Assembly (NCBI RefSeq): GCF_017876165.1
Contig: NZ_JAGINQ010000004.1
Span: 1 to 64,000, forward strand
Source of the DNA: Azospirillum soli
GTDB taxonomy: Bacteria; Pseudomonadota; Alphaproteobacteria; Azospirillales; Azospirillaceae
Direction: 5' to 3'
Length of the DNA: 64,000 nucleotides
The position numbers were made by a program, and so were the translations under genes. Below, piece after piece: positions 43,856-54,103 of this stretch. The notes under the pieces are model-generated. The model worked only from the letters and a program-made list of their open reading frames with translations. It ran no database searches and was not told where the DNA came from. Position 1 is the first letter of the stretch. Every line of letters begins with the position of its first letter.

Positions 43856-44215
43856 TCACTCGGCGAGATGACCGCCCACACGTTCGCGCCAGCCGAATGG
43901 ACCTGATCGTTCGTACAACCATGGATACTGGGTAACCATCCGCCGCGCGAGCGCAATGCGGTAGGCGGTCAGCGTGATCGCGCCGATCACCACCGTGTGC
44001 ACCACGAATCCGTAGAGCGACAGCAGTTCCCCGCCGAACAGGCCCCAGGTCAGGAAGCGGTCGCCGGCGCCCAGCAGCAGGATGTAGGAAAAGACCACCC
44101 ATTGCGGCTTCCAGCCTTCCGCCAGGGTCTGGCCGGTCAGGATGCCGCAGCCGCCGAACACCAGCACGGTCAGGCCCAGGAAGACCGGAAGGCTTGAGCC
44201 GAGAATGCCGTCCAT
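43856..44215 (-). CDS. DUF6867-like membrane protein of the liv operon
   Basis: 119-aa protein with three hydrophobic segments (about 8-28, 40-60, 68-92) and a basic C-terminus ending GPFGWRERVGGHLAE. It resembles the DUF6867 family that sits beside liv transporter genes in alphaproteobacteria. The ATG shares one base with the livF stop (TGATG), so it is co-translated. A role in the transporter is inferred from position only. Confidence 0.7.
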   Translation of the reverse strand: MDGILGSSLPVFLGLTVLVFGGCGILTGQTLAEGWKPQWVVFSYILLLGAGDRFLTWGLFGGELLSLYGFVVHTVVIGAITLTAYRIALARRMVTQYPWLYERSGPFGWRERVGGHLAE

Positions 44216-44925
44216 CAGTGACCTCCTTCCAGATAGGCCGAGCGCACTTCCTCGTTGGCGAGCAGCTCCGCCCCCGTGCCCGACATGGTCACCTTGCCGT
44301 TGACCATGACGTAGCCGCGATGGGCCAGCTTCAGCGCGTGGAAGGCGTTCTGCTCCACCATGAACACGGTCATCTTCTGCTCGCGGTTGATGTCCTTCAC
44401 CGCCTGGAAGATCTGCTTCACGACCAGGGGGGCGAGGCCCAGCGACGGCTCGTCCAGCAGCAGCAGGCGCGGCTGGCTCATCAGCGCGCGGCCGATGGCG
44501 AGCATCTGCTGCTCACCGCCGGACATGGTGCCGGCGCGCTGGTTGATGCGCTCCTTCAAGCGCGGGAACAGCGTCAGCACCCGCTCCAGCTCCGTGGCGA
44601 AGCTGCCCGGCTTGGCGGTGATGGAGCCCATCTGGAGATTTTCCAGCACGCTCATGCGCGGGAAAATCCGTCGCCCTTCGGGAGACTGGGCGATGCCGCG
44701 GCGGACGATCTCGTAGGTGGGCAGGTCGGTGATGTCCTCCCCCTCGAAATACACCCGGCCCATGCGGGCGCGCGGGTTGCCGCAGATGGTCATGAGGAGG
44801 GTGGACTTGCCAGCGCCGTTGGCGCCGATCAGCGAGACGATCTCGCCCGACCCGATCTCGATGTCGATGCCCTTCAGCGCCTCGATGGCGCCGTAGAAGG
44901 TGTGGACGCCCGATACCTTCAGCAT
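44215..44925 (-). CDS. livF: Branched-chain amino acid ABC transporter ATPase LivF
   Basis: 236-aa ATPase. Walker A GANGAGKST, signature MSGGEQQMLAIGRAL, Walker B LLLLDEPSLGLAP, typical of LivF. Three bases separate it from livG; it overlaps the next gene by one base. Confidence 0.95.
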   Translation of the reverse strand: MLKVSGVHTFYGAIEALKGIDIEIGSGEIVSLIGANGAGKSTLLMTICGNPRARMGRVYFEGEDITDLPTYEIVRRGIAQSPEGRRIFPRMSVLENLQMGSITAKPGSFATELERVLTLFPRLKERINQRAGTMSGGEQQMLAIGRALMSQPRLLLLDEPSLGLAPLVVKQIFQAVKDINREQKMTVFMVEQNAFHALKLAHRGYVMVNGKVTMSGTGAELLANEEVRSAYLEGGH

Positions 44926-44928
44926 GGA

Positions 44929-45827
44929 TCAGGCCCCCTCTTCGGCGCGCTTGGCGACTTCGGGCAGGTCGGCGGCGATCTCCGGCGGAAGCTCCTCGCC
45001 TTCCTCTTCGCCGAGGTAGGCGCGGATCACCGCCGGGTCGTTCTTCACGAAATGCGGGTCGCCGTCGGAGATCTTGCGCCCGTAGTCGAGCACCACGACG
45101 TGGTCGGAAATGGTCATCACGACGCTCATGTCGTGCTCGATCAGGAGCACGCCCGTCTTGTGGTCGTCACGGATGAAGGTGAGGATCTCGGCAAGGTCGG
45201 CCGACTCGCGCGGGTTTAGGCCGGCGGCCGGTTCGTCCAGGCAGAGCATCACCGGCTCGGTGCACATGGCGCGCGCGATCTCCAGACGGCGCTGGGCGCC
45301 GTAGGGGAGATTGCCGGCTTCCCAATCGGCGAACTCCAGCAGCCGCACGCGGTCCAGCCAGTATTTCGCCAGTTCGACGGACTCGCGCTCCACATTGGTG
45401 TAGCTGGGCAGGCCCAGCAGACCGGCGATGGAGAAGCCCGACGCCTTGATCAGCTTGTTGTGCTGGGCGACCATCAGGTTTTCCAGAACGCTCATGCCGC
45501 CGAACAGGCGGATGTTCTGGAAGGTGCGCGCGACGCTGGCCTGCTGCGAGATGCGGTAGCCCGGCATCCGCTCCAGCAGGAACTCCTTGCCGTCGGGGTG
45601 GCGCAGAGTCATCCGGCCGACCGTCGGGGAGTAGAAGCCCGTGATGCAGTTGAACAGCGTGGTCTTGCCCGCGCCGTTCGGGCCGATGATCGCGGTGATC
45701 TCGCTGTTGCGCGCGGTGAAGGAGACATCGTTCACCGCCACCAAGCCGCCGAAGCGCATGGTGAGGTGTTCGACCGTCAGGAGGGGCGTGTCGTTTTTCA
45801 CAGTGGGGGTCATGGAAAGGTCTGTCA

Positions 45828-45828
<1 letters not shown>
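44929..45828 (-). CDS. livG: Branched-chain amino acid ABC transporter ATPase LivG
   Basis: 299-aa ATPase. Walker A GPNGAGKTT, signature PYGAQRRLEIARAM, Walker B LCLDEPAAGLNPRE. The C-terminus has an acidic extension (GEEEGEELPPEIA) beyond the usual 255-residue LivG. Start: ATG 45828 shares one base with the livM stop; GTG 45831 is an alternative with a four-base overlap. Confidence 0.94.
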
Positions 45829-47345
<1,517 letters not shown>

Positions 47346-47349
47346 GGCC

Positions 47350-48255
47350 TTACACCTTCTCGATTTCCGGACGGCCCAGCAGGCCGGTCGGACGGAAGAT
47401 CAGGACGAGCACGAGGATGGTGAAGGTCGCGACGTCCTTCCATTCACTGCCCATGTAGCCCGACCAGAACGCCTCGATGAGGCCGATCACGACGCCGCCC
47501 AGCATCGCGCCGGGAAGCGAGCCGATGCCGCCGAGAACCGCCGCGGTGAACGCCTTAACGCCGGCCAGGAAGCCGATGTAGAAGTCGATCACGCCGTAGA
47601 TCAGCAGCACCATCATGCCGGCCACGGCGGCCAGCGCGGCACCCATGACGAAGGTCAGCGAGATGATGCGGTCGACGTTGACGCCCAGCAGGCCGGCCAT
47701 CGTCTTGTCCTGCTCGCAGGCGCGCTGGGCGCGGCCCAGTTCGGTCCGGGTGATCAGCTGGGTGAAGCCGTACATCAGCGCCACCGTGATCACGATGGTC
47801 GCCAGACGCACGTAGCTGACCGACACCGCGCCGTCCATCATCGTCAGATTGCCGGTCAGGATCGGTTGCAGCGGCTTGCTGCGCGCGCCCTGAAGGATCT
47901 GGACGTAGTTCTGGAGGAAGATCGACATGCCGATGGCGGAGATCAGCGGCGCCAGACGTGGCGAACTGCGCAACGGCCGGTAGGCGATCCGCTCCACCGT
48001 CCAGCCGTAGACGGCGGTGAACAGCATCGACGCCGCCAGCATCACCAGAAGCGCCAGCGGAACCCAGGTGATCCCCAGGCTCCCCAGGGCCAGAAAGGTG
48101 ATCAGCGCCACGAAGGCGCCGATCATGTAAATTTCGCCGTGAGCGAAGTTGATCATGCCGATGATGCCGTACACCATCGTGTAGCCAATGGCGATGAGGC
48201 CGTAGATGGCGCCCAGCGACAGGCCGTTGATCAACTGTTGAAGAAAATAATCCAT
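47350..48255 (-). CDS. livH: Branched-chain amino acid ABC transporter permease LivH
   Basis: 301-aa inner-membrane permease with about eight hydrophobic segments. QQLINGLSLGAIYGLIAIGY at the N-terminus and RACEQDKTMAGLLGVN, the ATPase-contact loop, are LivH hallmarks. First gene of the leftward operon livH-M-G-F-DUF6867-like-livK. Confidence 0.95.
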   Translation of the reverse strand: MDYFLQQLINGLSLGAIYGLIAIGYTMVYGIIGMINFAHGEIYMIGAFVALITFLALGSLGITWVPLALLVMLAASMLFTAVYGWTVERIAYRPLRSSPRLAPLISAIGMSIFLQNYVQILQGARSKPLQPILTGNLTMMDGAVSVSYVRLATIVITVALMYGFTQLITRTELGRAQRACEQDKTMAGLLGVNVDRIISLTFVMGAALAAVAGMMVLLIYGVIDFYIGFLAGVKAFTAAVLGGIGSLPGAMLGGVVIGLIEAFWSGYMGSEWKDVATFTILVLVLIFRPTGLLGRPEIEKV

Positions 48256-48442
48256 GGCCTCACCTCGCCCTTAGCGCTTCGCGCAGGCATGGGCGAGCGA
48301 GACGGGCACGCTCGGTACACCGGTCACGTGAACAGGCACTCCCTGCTCTGGCTTCCCGCGCCGATTGGCTCGGGGCCAAGATTGTTGTCTGGTCGGAACG
48401 TTAGCCCAGCCCGTTTCAAGGGGGAAGAGGGCAAACATTCAT

Positions 48443-48486
48443 TCGATATTCGGTAGTACCAATTTTCCAACAATTTGCAATATCGA
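48443..48486. promoter_or_regulatory. Inverted repeat in the AT-rich region upstream of livH
   Basis: TCGATATT (48443-48450) and AATATCGA (48479-48486), perfect 8-base arms 28 bases apart. The stretch 48430-48548 is markedly AT-rich against its surroundings and probably holds the liv promoter. Nothing coding is seen from 48256 to 48607. Confidence 0.4.
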
Positions 48487-48548
48487 TTCATGTCAGATGC
48501 GTGAACTTTACACTTGCAAAAGTCGGCATCAGTAATTTTTGGAAAGAA

Positions 48549-48581
48549 AAAAGCCCCCTCCGTGGAACGGAGAGGGCTTTT
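48549..48581 (-). terminator. Terminator after the Ala/Lys/Pro-tailed secreted protein
   Basis: AAAAGCCCCCTCCGT and ACGGAGAGGGCTTTT with a 3-base loop and one mismatch; T-run on the minus strand, 27 bases after the stop at 48608. Confidence 0.88.
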
Positions 48582-48607
48582 GAAAGAAGGCTTGGTTCCC
48601 GACCGCC

Positions 48608-49399
48608 TCAGCGATTGGCGGAGGCCTGCTGCGCCTTGGCCGGCTCCTTCGGCTTGGCCGGGGCCTTGGCGGTCGCCTTGCCCGTGGTCGCCTTGGCGGC
48701 GGGCTTGGACGTGCGGCTCGGCGGGGTCTGCGCGACATGCACGGGAGCGTCGGGGTTGCTGACCACCTGCACGTCGCACAGCGGCTTGCTGGACAGGTGC
48801 ATCACGCCGGCGTTCTTTTCGTCGCCCGTCAGGGTGCGGATGTCCTCCGGCGTCATCTCCGTCGCCGCCTTGGTGCGATCGACGAAGTTGTAGCAGTAGT
48901 TCGTGGTGCCGATCACCGCCGCGCGCCGGCTGATCTCGTTCGCCATCTCCGTACGGAACATGTCGAACTGACGGGTCGCGTTGCCGCCGCCGGCCTTGCG
49001 GAAATGGTCGATCATCGCCGCCTCCGAATTGGAGAGCAGCGCGCGGTGCTTGATCGTGAAATCCTGATAGACGTTGAACGGCTTCTTGTCCGGATACACC
49101 TGCTGGCAGGTCAGGCCGACCACCATCATTTCGGTGTGCATGCGGATGGTCTGCTCCGCCGCGTGCTCAGCCCGGTTGTAGCAGGCCTGCGCCTTGCTGC
49201 CCGAGGACTTCGCGGCGGGCTTGGAGGCGGCTGGCTTGGGCGCGGCCGGCGGCTTGGCCGCGACCTGCATCGTGTCCTTCGCCGCGTCCTTGGCGGCGGC
49301 CGGCAGGACGGCGCCGGTGATCAGAACGGCGAGACCGGCCGCGGCGGCGCGGCCAATGGTGAAGGAAGAAGAGCGATGAGCGGCGCGCTGGCGAATCAT
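48608..49399 (-). CDS. Secreted protein with basic low-complexity ends
   Basis: 263-aa protein without a function I recognise. Signal peptide about 1-37 (AAAAGLAVLITGAVLPAAA), an alanine/lysine/proline linker, then a globular part (about 75-205) with paired cysteines in KAQACYNRAEHA, VVGLTCQQVYP, TTNYCYNFVD and KPLCDVQVV. The last 50 residues are a disordered KPAAKATTGKATAKAPAKPK tail, histone-like in composition. Four cysteines suggest two disulfides. Start 49399 is the first that gives a signal peptide. Single-gene unit ended by its own terminator. Confidence 0.7.
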   Translation of the reverse strand: MIRQRAAHRSSSFTIGRAAAAGLAVLITGAVLPAAAKDAAKDTMQVAAKPPAAPKPAASKPAAKSSGSKAQACYNRAEHAAEQTIRMHTEMMVVGLTCQQVYPDKKPFNVYQDFTIKHRALLSNSEAAMIDHFRKAGGGNATRQFDMFRTEMANEISRRAAVIGTTNYCYNFVDRTKAATEMTPEDIRTLTGDEKNAGVMHLSSKPLCDVQVVSNPDAPVHVAQTPPSRTSKPAAKATTGKATAKAPAKPKEPAKAQQASANR

Positions 49400-49625
49400 C
49401 GTTGGTACGGCTCCGGTGGCCCGTGTTGGCGGGCGAAATCTTCCGATTCCGGCCCTCTCTTTCGCTGGTTCTACTCGATCCGAAGAAGCGGTCAACCCAT
49501 ATCCGCGCCGCCCCGGCGATTTGTCCCAGCCCATGGCGTTTTTGCCGATGGTTGCTTCGTTTGGACGTTCCCGGCCATTGTCGAGTATTTTCACCTCCAT
49601 CCCACTCACTGTCCGGCGAACGGTC

Positions 49626-50555
49626 ATGATCCGCATCGGAATCGATCTTGGCGGCACGAAGACCGAGGGAATTGTCCTCGACCGACACGGCAACCAGATT
49701 TCCCGCCGCCGCGTTGCCACCCCTCGGGAGGATTATGCCGCCACGCTACGTACGATCGTGGAACTGGTGGCGGGGCTGGAGGCATCGGCCGGCGGCGGGC
49801 GTGCCACGGTCGGCGTCGGTATCCCCGGCATCGTCTCGCCGGCCACGGGGCTGGTGAAGAATGCCAACTCCACCTGGCTGATCGGGCGACCGTTCGACCG
49901 CGACCTGTCCGACGCGCTCGGCCGTCCGGTGCGGGTGGAGAACGACGCCAACTGCCTCGCCGTGTCGGAGGCGGCGGACGGCGCGGGTGCCGGCTGCGGC
50001 GTGGTGTTCGCGGCGATCCTCGGCACCGGCTGCGGGGCCGGGATCGTGGTGAACGGGCGGGTGCTGTCGGGCCGCAACGCGGTGGGCGGCGAGTGGGGGC
50101 ACAATCCCCTGCCCTGGCCCCGGCCGGCGGAGGGGGAGCTTCCCGGCCCGGCCTGCTACTGCGGCAAGCACGGCTGCCTGGAAACCTTCGTGTCCGGCCC
50201 GGCCGTCGCCGTCGACCATAAAGCCGTCACCGGCGAAACGCTGTCCGCAGAGGAGATCGTCGCCCGCGCCGAAGCCGGCGACGCGCCCTGCCGCGCCACG
50301 CTCGACCGGCTGGTGGACCGGCTGGGGCGCGGGCTGGCGGGCATCGTCAACGTTCTCGACCCGGACGTGATCGTGCTGGGCGGCGGCTTGTCGAACGTGG
50401 CGATGCTCTACGACACCCTGCCGCCGGCCATCAAGCGCTGGGCCTTTTCCGACCGCATCGACACGCCGGTGCGCCGCGCCGCGCACGGCGATTCAAGCGG
50501 CGTGCGCGGCGCGGCGTGGCTGTGGCGGCCGGAGGAGGTTGCTCAGTCGATCTGA
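49626..50555 (+). CDS. ROK-family sugar kinase (fructokinase / N-acetylglucosamine kinase-like)
   Basis: 309-aa cytoplasmic kinase. ATP phosphate-binding IGIDLGGTKTEGIVLD at the N-terminus, catalytic aspartate in ENDANCLAVSEA, zinc motif CYCGKHGCLETFVSGPA. The whole length fits fructokinase Mak and NagK; which sugar is used cannot be read. The start lacks a strong ribosome site but is placed by the first strand. It overlaps the next convergent gene by 13 bases. Confidence 0.88.
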   Translation: MIRIGIDLGGTKTEGIVLDRHGNQISRRRVATPREDYAATLRTIVELVAGLEASAGGGRATVGVGIPGIVSPATGLVKNANSTWLIGRPFDRDLSDALGRPVRVENDANCLAVSEAADGAGAGCGVVFAAILGTGCGAGIVVNGRVLSGRNAVGGEWGHNPLPWPRPAEGELPGPACYCGKHGCLETFVSGPAVAVDHKAVTGETLSAEEIVARAEAGDAPCRATLDRLVDRLGRGLAGIVNVLDPDVIVLGGGLSNVAMLYDTLPPAIKRWAFSDRIDTPVRRAAHGDSSGVRGAAWLWRPEEVAQSI

Positions 50556-50917
50556 ACCTGACGCGGCGTGGTCAGCGTCAATTCCGGACCCGGCCCGGCG
50601 GCGCGGCCATCGCGCACCGGGGGCGTCAGCGACTGGGTGCGCGAATAGCTGGGTGTGGTTCGGACCGCGTCGGTGCCGTAGGCGCGCATGCCCGCGCGAT
50701 GCTGGTCGCCGTTGCCCATGGCGCCCCAATGGGACGGGCGCGGCCCCGGAATGGGCTGGGCCTGTTCCATGTTCCGCATATAGGGGCCGGTCGGCACCAT
50801 ATGGTCGAACACCCAGGCCGGGTATTCCTGTTTCTGCGCGTTTGCCGGCGCGGCGAACGCCAGAACCGTCAGGGTCGCTACAGCCATCGTACGAAGCATG
50901 ACGCGGCGGCCTTTCAT
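50543..50917 (-). CDS. Small secreted protein, 124 aa
   Basis: Signal peptide about 1-27 (TMAVATLTVLAFAAPANA), then a short hydrophilic chain with aromatic and proline-rich parts (YPAWVFDHMVPTGPYMRN). No known domain. Start could also be the ATG at 50899; both give a signal peptide. Composition suggests a flexible periplasmic protein. Confidence 0.6.
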   Translation of the reverse strand: MKGRRVMLRTMAVATLTVLAFAAPANAQKQEYPAWVFDHMVPTGPYMRNMEQAQPIPGPRPSHWGAMGNGDQHRAGMRAYGTDAVRTTPSYSRTQSLTPPVRDGRAAGPGPELTLTTPRQVQID

Positions 50918-51023
50918 CCATCTTCGGAAGCAAAGAGCCGCGATTCGGCCTCAAAAGCGGGCGAACCGTCCAGGGCGGAGGCGCGTTACCCTGCCCGGGC
51001 ACCCACCAATGTGTTTGGGAACC

Positions 51024-52709
51024 TTATGGCTTGGGCGCCCCGTACAGGTTCAGGGTGATGCGTTTGCCCGTGTTGTAGTTGAAGCCCGTCACCTCCGACA
51101 GCTTCACCGGCTCCGCCCCGCTCAGCGCCGCGCGGAACTCCGCCTCTTCCCGGCTGTCCACCAGAGCCAGCGCGCAGGCGCGGTCGGACATCAGATGATT
51201 GGCCGCGCCACTGCCGTGGGTCAGGCGCGTTTCCGTTCCCAGAAGGAAGACGAGGCTCGGCTCCGCATAACCGGCGGAGGCCACGGTGCCGGAGGCGCAG
51301 GGGCGCACCGCCGCGACCGCCCGCGCCGCCTGCCGGCTGATCCAAACACCGTCGATGGCCGGCAGAACCGCCGCGTACGTGCCAGCGTACAGCACCGCTG
51401 CCGCCGCCAAGGCCGCGCTGAACCCGGCCCGCTCCCGGCGTTGCGCGAACAGGCGTACGGCCAGGGCGTACAGCACGAGCACGACCGGCACCATGGCAAC
51501 CGCAACCGGGTCGATCCGACGATCCACCAGCCAGGGAATCACCGCCACGGCCAAGGCCAGCGCGCCGAACCCGACGAAGCCCAAGCCGGTCGCCACGGCG
51601 AACAGCACGCGGCGGCCCTTTGCCGCCGTCCGGGCGAAATGCTCGCGCGATGCCGCCGCGACCAGGATCGCGATGGCCGGGAAGACCGGCAGCGTGTAGT
51701 GCAGAAGCTTGGTCGGCACCGCCTCGAACACCAGCCAACTCGGCACGATCCAGGCGATGCAGAAGCGCACCGCATCGACGCGGCGGTTCAGCCAAACCCA
51801 CGGCACGGCCAGCAGAGCCAGGAAGGACCAGGGCGCGAAGGTGACCCAGAAAGTGCTCAGGTAATAGCCGGGCGGCAGGCCCTTGCTCTCCTGCCCGCTG
51901 GTCACCTTGCCCAGCATGTCGTGCCCGACGGATTCGGCGAAGAAGGCGCCCTTGGTCTTGATGGTGATGGCGATCAGCCAGGGCGCGGCGATGGCCAGCA
52001 CGATGCCCAATCCCGCCAGTGGGCGCAGCCGCTTCAGCCACCCCGCCTTGCGGTCCAGCGCAACCAGCACCAGCGCCGTCGTACCGGACACCAACAGAAC
52101 GATCGGCCCTTTGATGAGGATCCCCACACCGGCCGCGATCCAGAAGACCAGCGGCGGCGCCCAGCCGGACTGCTGCGCGTGGCGGTTCAGGTAGAGGCTG
52201 GCGAGCGCCGCCTGCCCGAGCACGATGGTGGACAGCAGCACGGCGTCGGTCTTCGCCATGCGCGCCTCGACGCCCAGCACGACGCAGGACGCCATCATCA
52301 GCCCGGCGAGGAATCCGACCGCCCCGCCGAACATGCGCGCCCCGACCCAGGCGGTCGCCAGCACGGCCAGCACCGCGCCGGTCAGCGACGGGATGCGATA
52401 GGTCCAGATCTCCTTCGGGCCATCAACGAAATGCGTCGCCGCGACCTGAAGCCAATAGATGCCGACCGGCTTCTTGTGCCGCGCCTCCTCCTGGTAGCGG
52501 ATATCGACGTAATCGCCGCTTTCCAGCATCTGGTAGGACGCCTGTGCGAAGCGCGCCTCGTCGCGGTCGAAGGGCGGCAGTTGGAAAAAGCCCGGCAGGA
52601 ACAGCGCGACGCTCAGCACCGCCAGCAGCGCGTAGGCCAGAATCGGCAGACGCCCGGCCTGGATGGCGGGCGCCTCTATGGTTCCGGTGCCGATGGTCGC
52701 CTCGCTCAC
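51024..52709 (-). CDS. GT39-type membrane glycosyltransferase (ArnT-like)
   Basis: 561-aa integral membrane protein with about twelve transmembrane segments. Catalytic aspartate region DRDEARFAQAS in the first periplasmic loop, and TKLLHYTLPVFPA, both typical of ArnT/PMT enzymes that move a sugar from a polyprenyl phosphate to lipid A or another periplasmic acceptor. The GTG start overlaps the LAB_N gene stop by four bases. Third gene of the operon GT2 - LAB_N - GT39. Confidence 0.88.
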   Translation of the reverse strand: MSEATIGTGTIEAPAIQAGRLPILAYALLAVLSVALFLPGFFQLPPFDRDEARFAQASYQMLESGDYVDIRYQEEARHKKPVGIYWLQVAATHFVDGPKEIWTYRIPSLTGAVLAVLATAWVGARMFGGAVGFLAGLMMASCVVLGVEARMAKTDAVLLSTIVLGQAALASLYLNRHAQQSGWAPPLVFWIAAGVGILIKGPIVLLVSGTTALVLVALDRKAGWLKRLRPLAGLGIVLAIAAPWLIAITIKTKGAFFAESVGHDMLGKVTSGQESKGLPPGYYLSTFWVTFAPWSFLALLAVPWVWLNRRVDAVRFCIAWIVPSWLVFEAVPTKLLHYTLPVFPAIAILVAAASREHFARTAAKGRRVLFAVATGLGFVGFGALALAVAVIPWLVDRRIDPVAVAMVPVVLVLYALAVRLFAQRRERAGFSAALAAAAVLYAGTYAAVLPAIDGVWISRQAARAVAAVRPCASGTVASAGYAEPSLVFLLGTETRLTHGSGAANHLMSDRACALALVDSREEAEFRAALSGAEPVKLSEVTGFNYNTGKRITLNLYGAPKP

Positions 52710-53059
52710 GGCTTACCGGCCTCGGCGGTCTCAACCCCGTCCGCCTTCTTGTGGGTCCAGACGAAGTAGAGGTTGCGCAAATAGATGATCAGCCCCAGCC
52801 CCTGCCCGAACATGTAGACGGGATCGAACCGGTAGATCGAATAGGCCAGCAGAAGCGCACCGCCGCCGATGGAGAAGTACCAGAAGACCTCCGGCATGAC
52901 GCTGCGCTTGGCGCGCTCGCTGGCGATCCACTGGACCACGAAGCGCATCATGAACAGGAATTGGGCGAAGAAGCCCAGACCGATCCACACCAGATCAGTC
53001 GTGCTTTGGTCGTGAAACCAGGCGATGGCGCGTTCGAGCATCAAGACATCCAGTCGCAT
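52706..53059 (-). CDS. Lipid A biosynthesis N-terminal (LAB_N) domain protein
   Basis: 117-aa membrane protein with three hydrophobic segments. FFAQFLFMMRFVVQWIASER and SVMPEVFWYFSIGGGALLL are LAB_N hallmarks. Such proteins sit between a GT2 and an ArnT-like gene in many bacteria and are thought to help polyprenyl-sugar handling. Start at 53059; an ATG at 53041 is possible. Confidence 0.88.
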   Translation of the reverse strand: MRLDVLMLERAIAWFHDQSTTDLVWIGLGFFAQFLFMMRFVVQWIASERAKRSVMPEVFWYFSIGGGALLLAYSIYRFDPVYMFGQGLGLIIYLRNLYFVWTHKKADGVETAEAGKP

Positions 53060-53064
53060 AGAAT

Positions 53065-53083
53065 CTGCGGTCGAGAACCGCAG
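53065..53083. repeat. Short hairpin between GT2 and LAB_N genes
   Basis: CTGCGGT-CGAGA-ACCGCAG in the 28-base intercistronic gap. No T-run; possibly an mRNA stability or translation element. Confidence 0.35.
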
Positions 53084-53087
53084 GGAA

Positions 53088-53843
53088 TCAGCGGTCCTCG
53101 ACCGCGGGCGACAGCGCGGTGCGCCGCTTCAGCCAGTAGACGCCCAGCAGATCGACCACGCCGATCAGGCCACGGCGCCAGTTGTTGTACTTGGAGACGC
53201 CGCGCTCGCGCGGGCGGTGGTTGACCGGCACATAGGCGACGGGATGCCCGTGCGCCTTGAACAGCGCGGGCAGGAACCGGTGCATCGCCCCGAAGAACGG
53301 CAGATCGAGGAAGGCGTCGCGGCGGAACAGCTTCAGCCCGCAGCCGCTGTCGGTGCAGCCGTCCTGCAAAAAGGACTGGCGCACGGCGTTGGCGAACTTG
53401 GACGCCAGCCGCTTGGACAGGATGTCGCGACGCTTCTTGCGCAGGCCGCCGACCAGCATCGGCGTGTCCGGCCCGCCATCGGCGACCAGCGCGAACAGGT
53501 TCGGGATGTCGGCCGGGTCGTTCTGCCCGTCGCCGTCCAGCGTGGCGACCCATTCCCCGCGCGCCGCCTTCACGCCGGTGCGCACGGCGGCGCTCTGCCC
53601 CGACCGGCGGACATGGCGCAGCAGGCGCAGGCGTCCGGCCGCCACGGCGGGGGCGAGCCGCGCCACCGTGTCGTCAGACGATCCGTCGTCCACGAAAATC
53701 ACCTCGAAGGCCCCCAGGGCCGCCACGCCCCGCTCGATTTCCTCAAGCAGGGGAAGAACGTTTTCGGCCTCGTTGAAGACCGGGACCACGACCGACAGCC
53801 GCACGGGCGGCCGGCCCTCCGGAAGAGCGCTCACTGAAGACAT
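53088..53843 (-). CDS. Family 2 glycosyltransferase (polyprenyl-phosphate sugar synthase-like)
   Basis: 251-aa GT-A enzyme. SVVVPVFNEAENVLPLL, FVDDGSSDDTVARL and LDGDGQNDPADIP match the dolichol-phosphate-mannose/ArnC group; NHRPRERGVSKYNNWRRG is the usual membrane-proximal motif. Likely makes the polyprenyl-linked sugar used by the GT39 enzyme. It lacks C-terminal transmembrane helices, which the LAB_N protein may replace. ATG 53843 preferred over TTG 53855. Confidence 0.88.
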   Translation of the reverse strand: MSSVSALPEGRPPVRLSVVVPVFNEAENVLPLLEEIERGVAALGAFEVIFVDDGSSDDTVARLAPAVAAGRLRLLRHVRRSGQSAAVRTGVKAARGEWVATLDGDGQNDPADIPNLFALVADGGPDTPMLVGGLRKKRRDILSKRLASKFANAVRQSFLQDGCTDSGCGLKLFRRDAFLDLPFFGAMHRFLPALFKAHGHPVAYVPVNHRPRERGVSKYNNWRRGLIGVVDLLGVYWLKRRTALSPAVEDR

Positions 53844-53982
53844 CCCATTCGCCAAGCGGGCGGCAAAATACCGCCACCGCCCGGCGAACGGTAGAGGAAA
53901 AGGTAAGACCGGGAATCAAACGGCCAACGCATGAATGCTTCATGTTCGGCCGACCGCATGCCCCTCTCGCACGTTGCCTATC

Positions 53983-54101
53983 GCGCTTTCAGAATGAAAG
54001 CGCTGGCGGCAGCCCTTTGCCAAAGGCAAAGGGCGAGAACTGCGCAAAGTGCTGCCGGGTTGGAACCGAAGGCGTTTGACGAAGCCATCAAACGCCTTCG
54101 G
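53983..54101. repeat. Three consecutive perfect hairpins downstream of the Deg protease gene
   Basis: GCGCTTTCA/TGAAAGCGC (53983-54003), GCCCTTTGCC/GGCAAAGGGC (54012-54034) and CCGAAGGCGTTTGA/TCAAACGCCTTCGG (54066-54101), arms of 9, 10 and 14 bases without mismatch. None has a T-run. The last may still end the protease mRNA, but the series resembles a non-coding hairpin element. The 260-base gap 53844-54103 holds nothing else. Confidence 0.6.
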
Positions 54102-54103
54102 TA

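Noticed and set aside
48324-48779. Leftward frame across the liv upstream region
   Set aside because: Runs through a terminator and the end of another gene; no conserved features.
50898-52769. Rightward frame opposite the GT39 gene
   Set aside because: Shadow; no membrane, signal or domain features.
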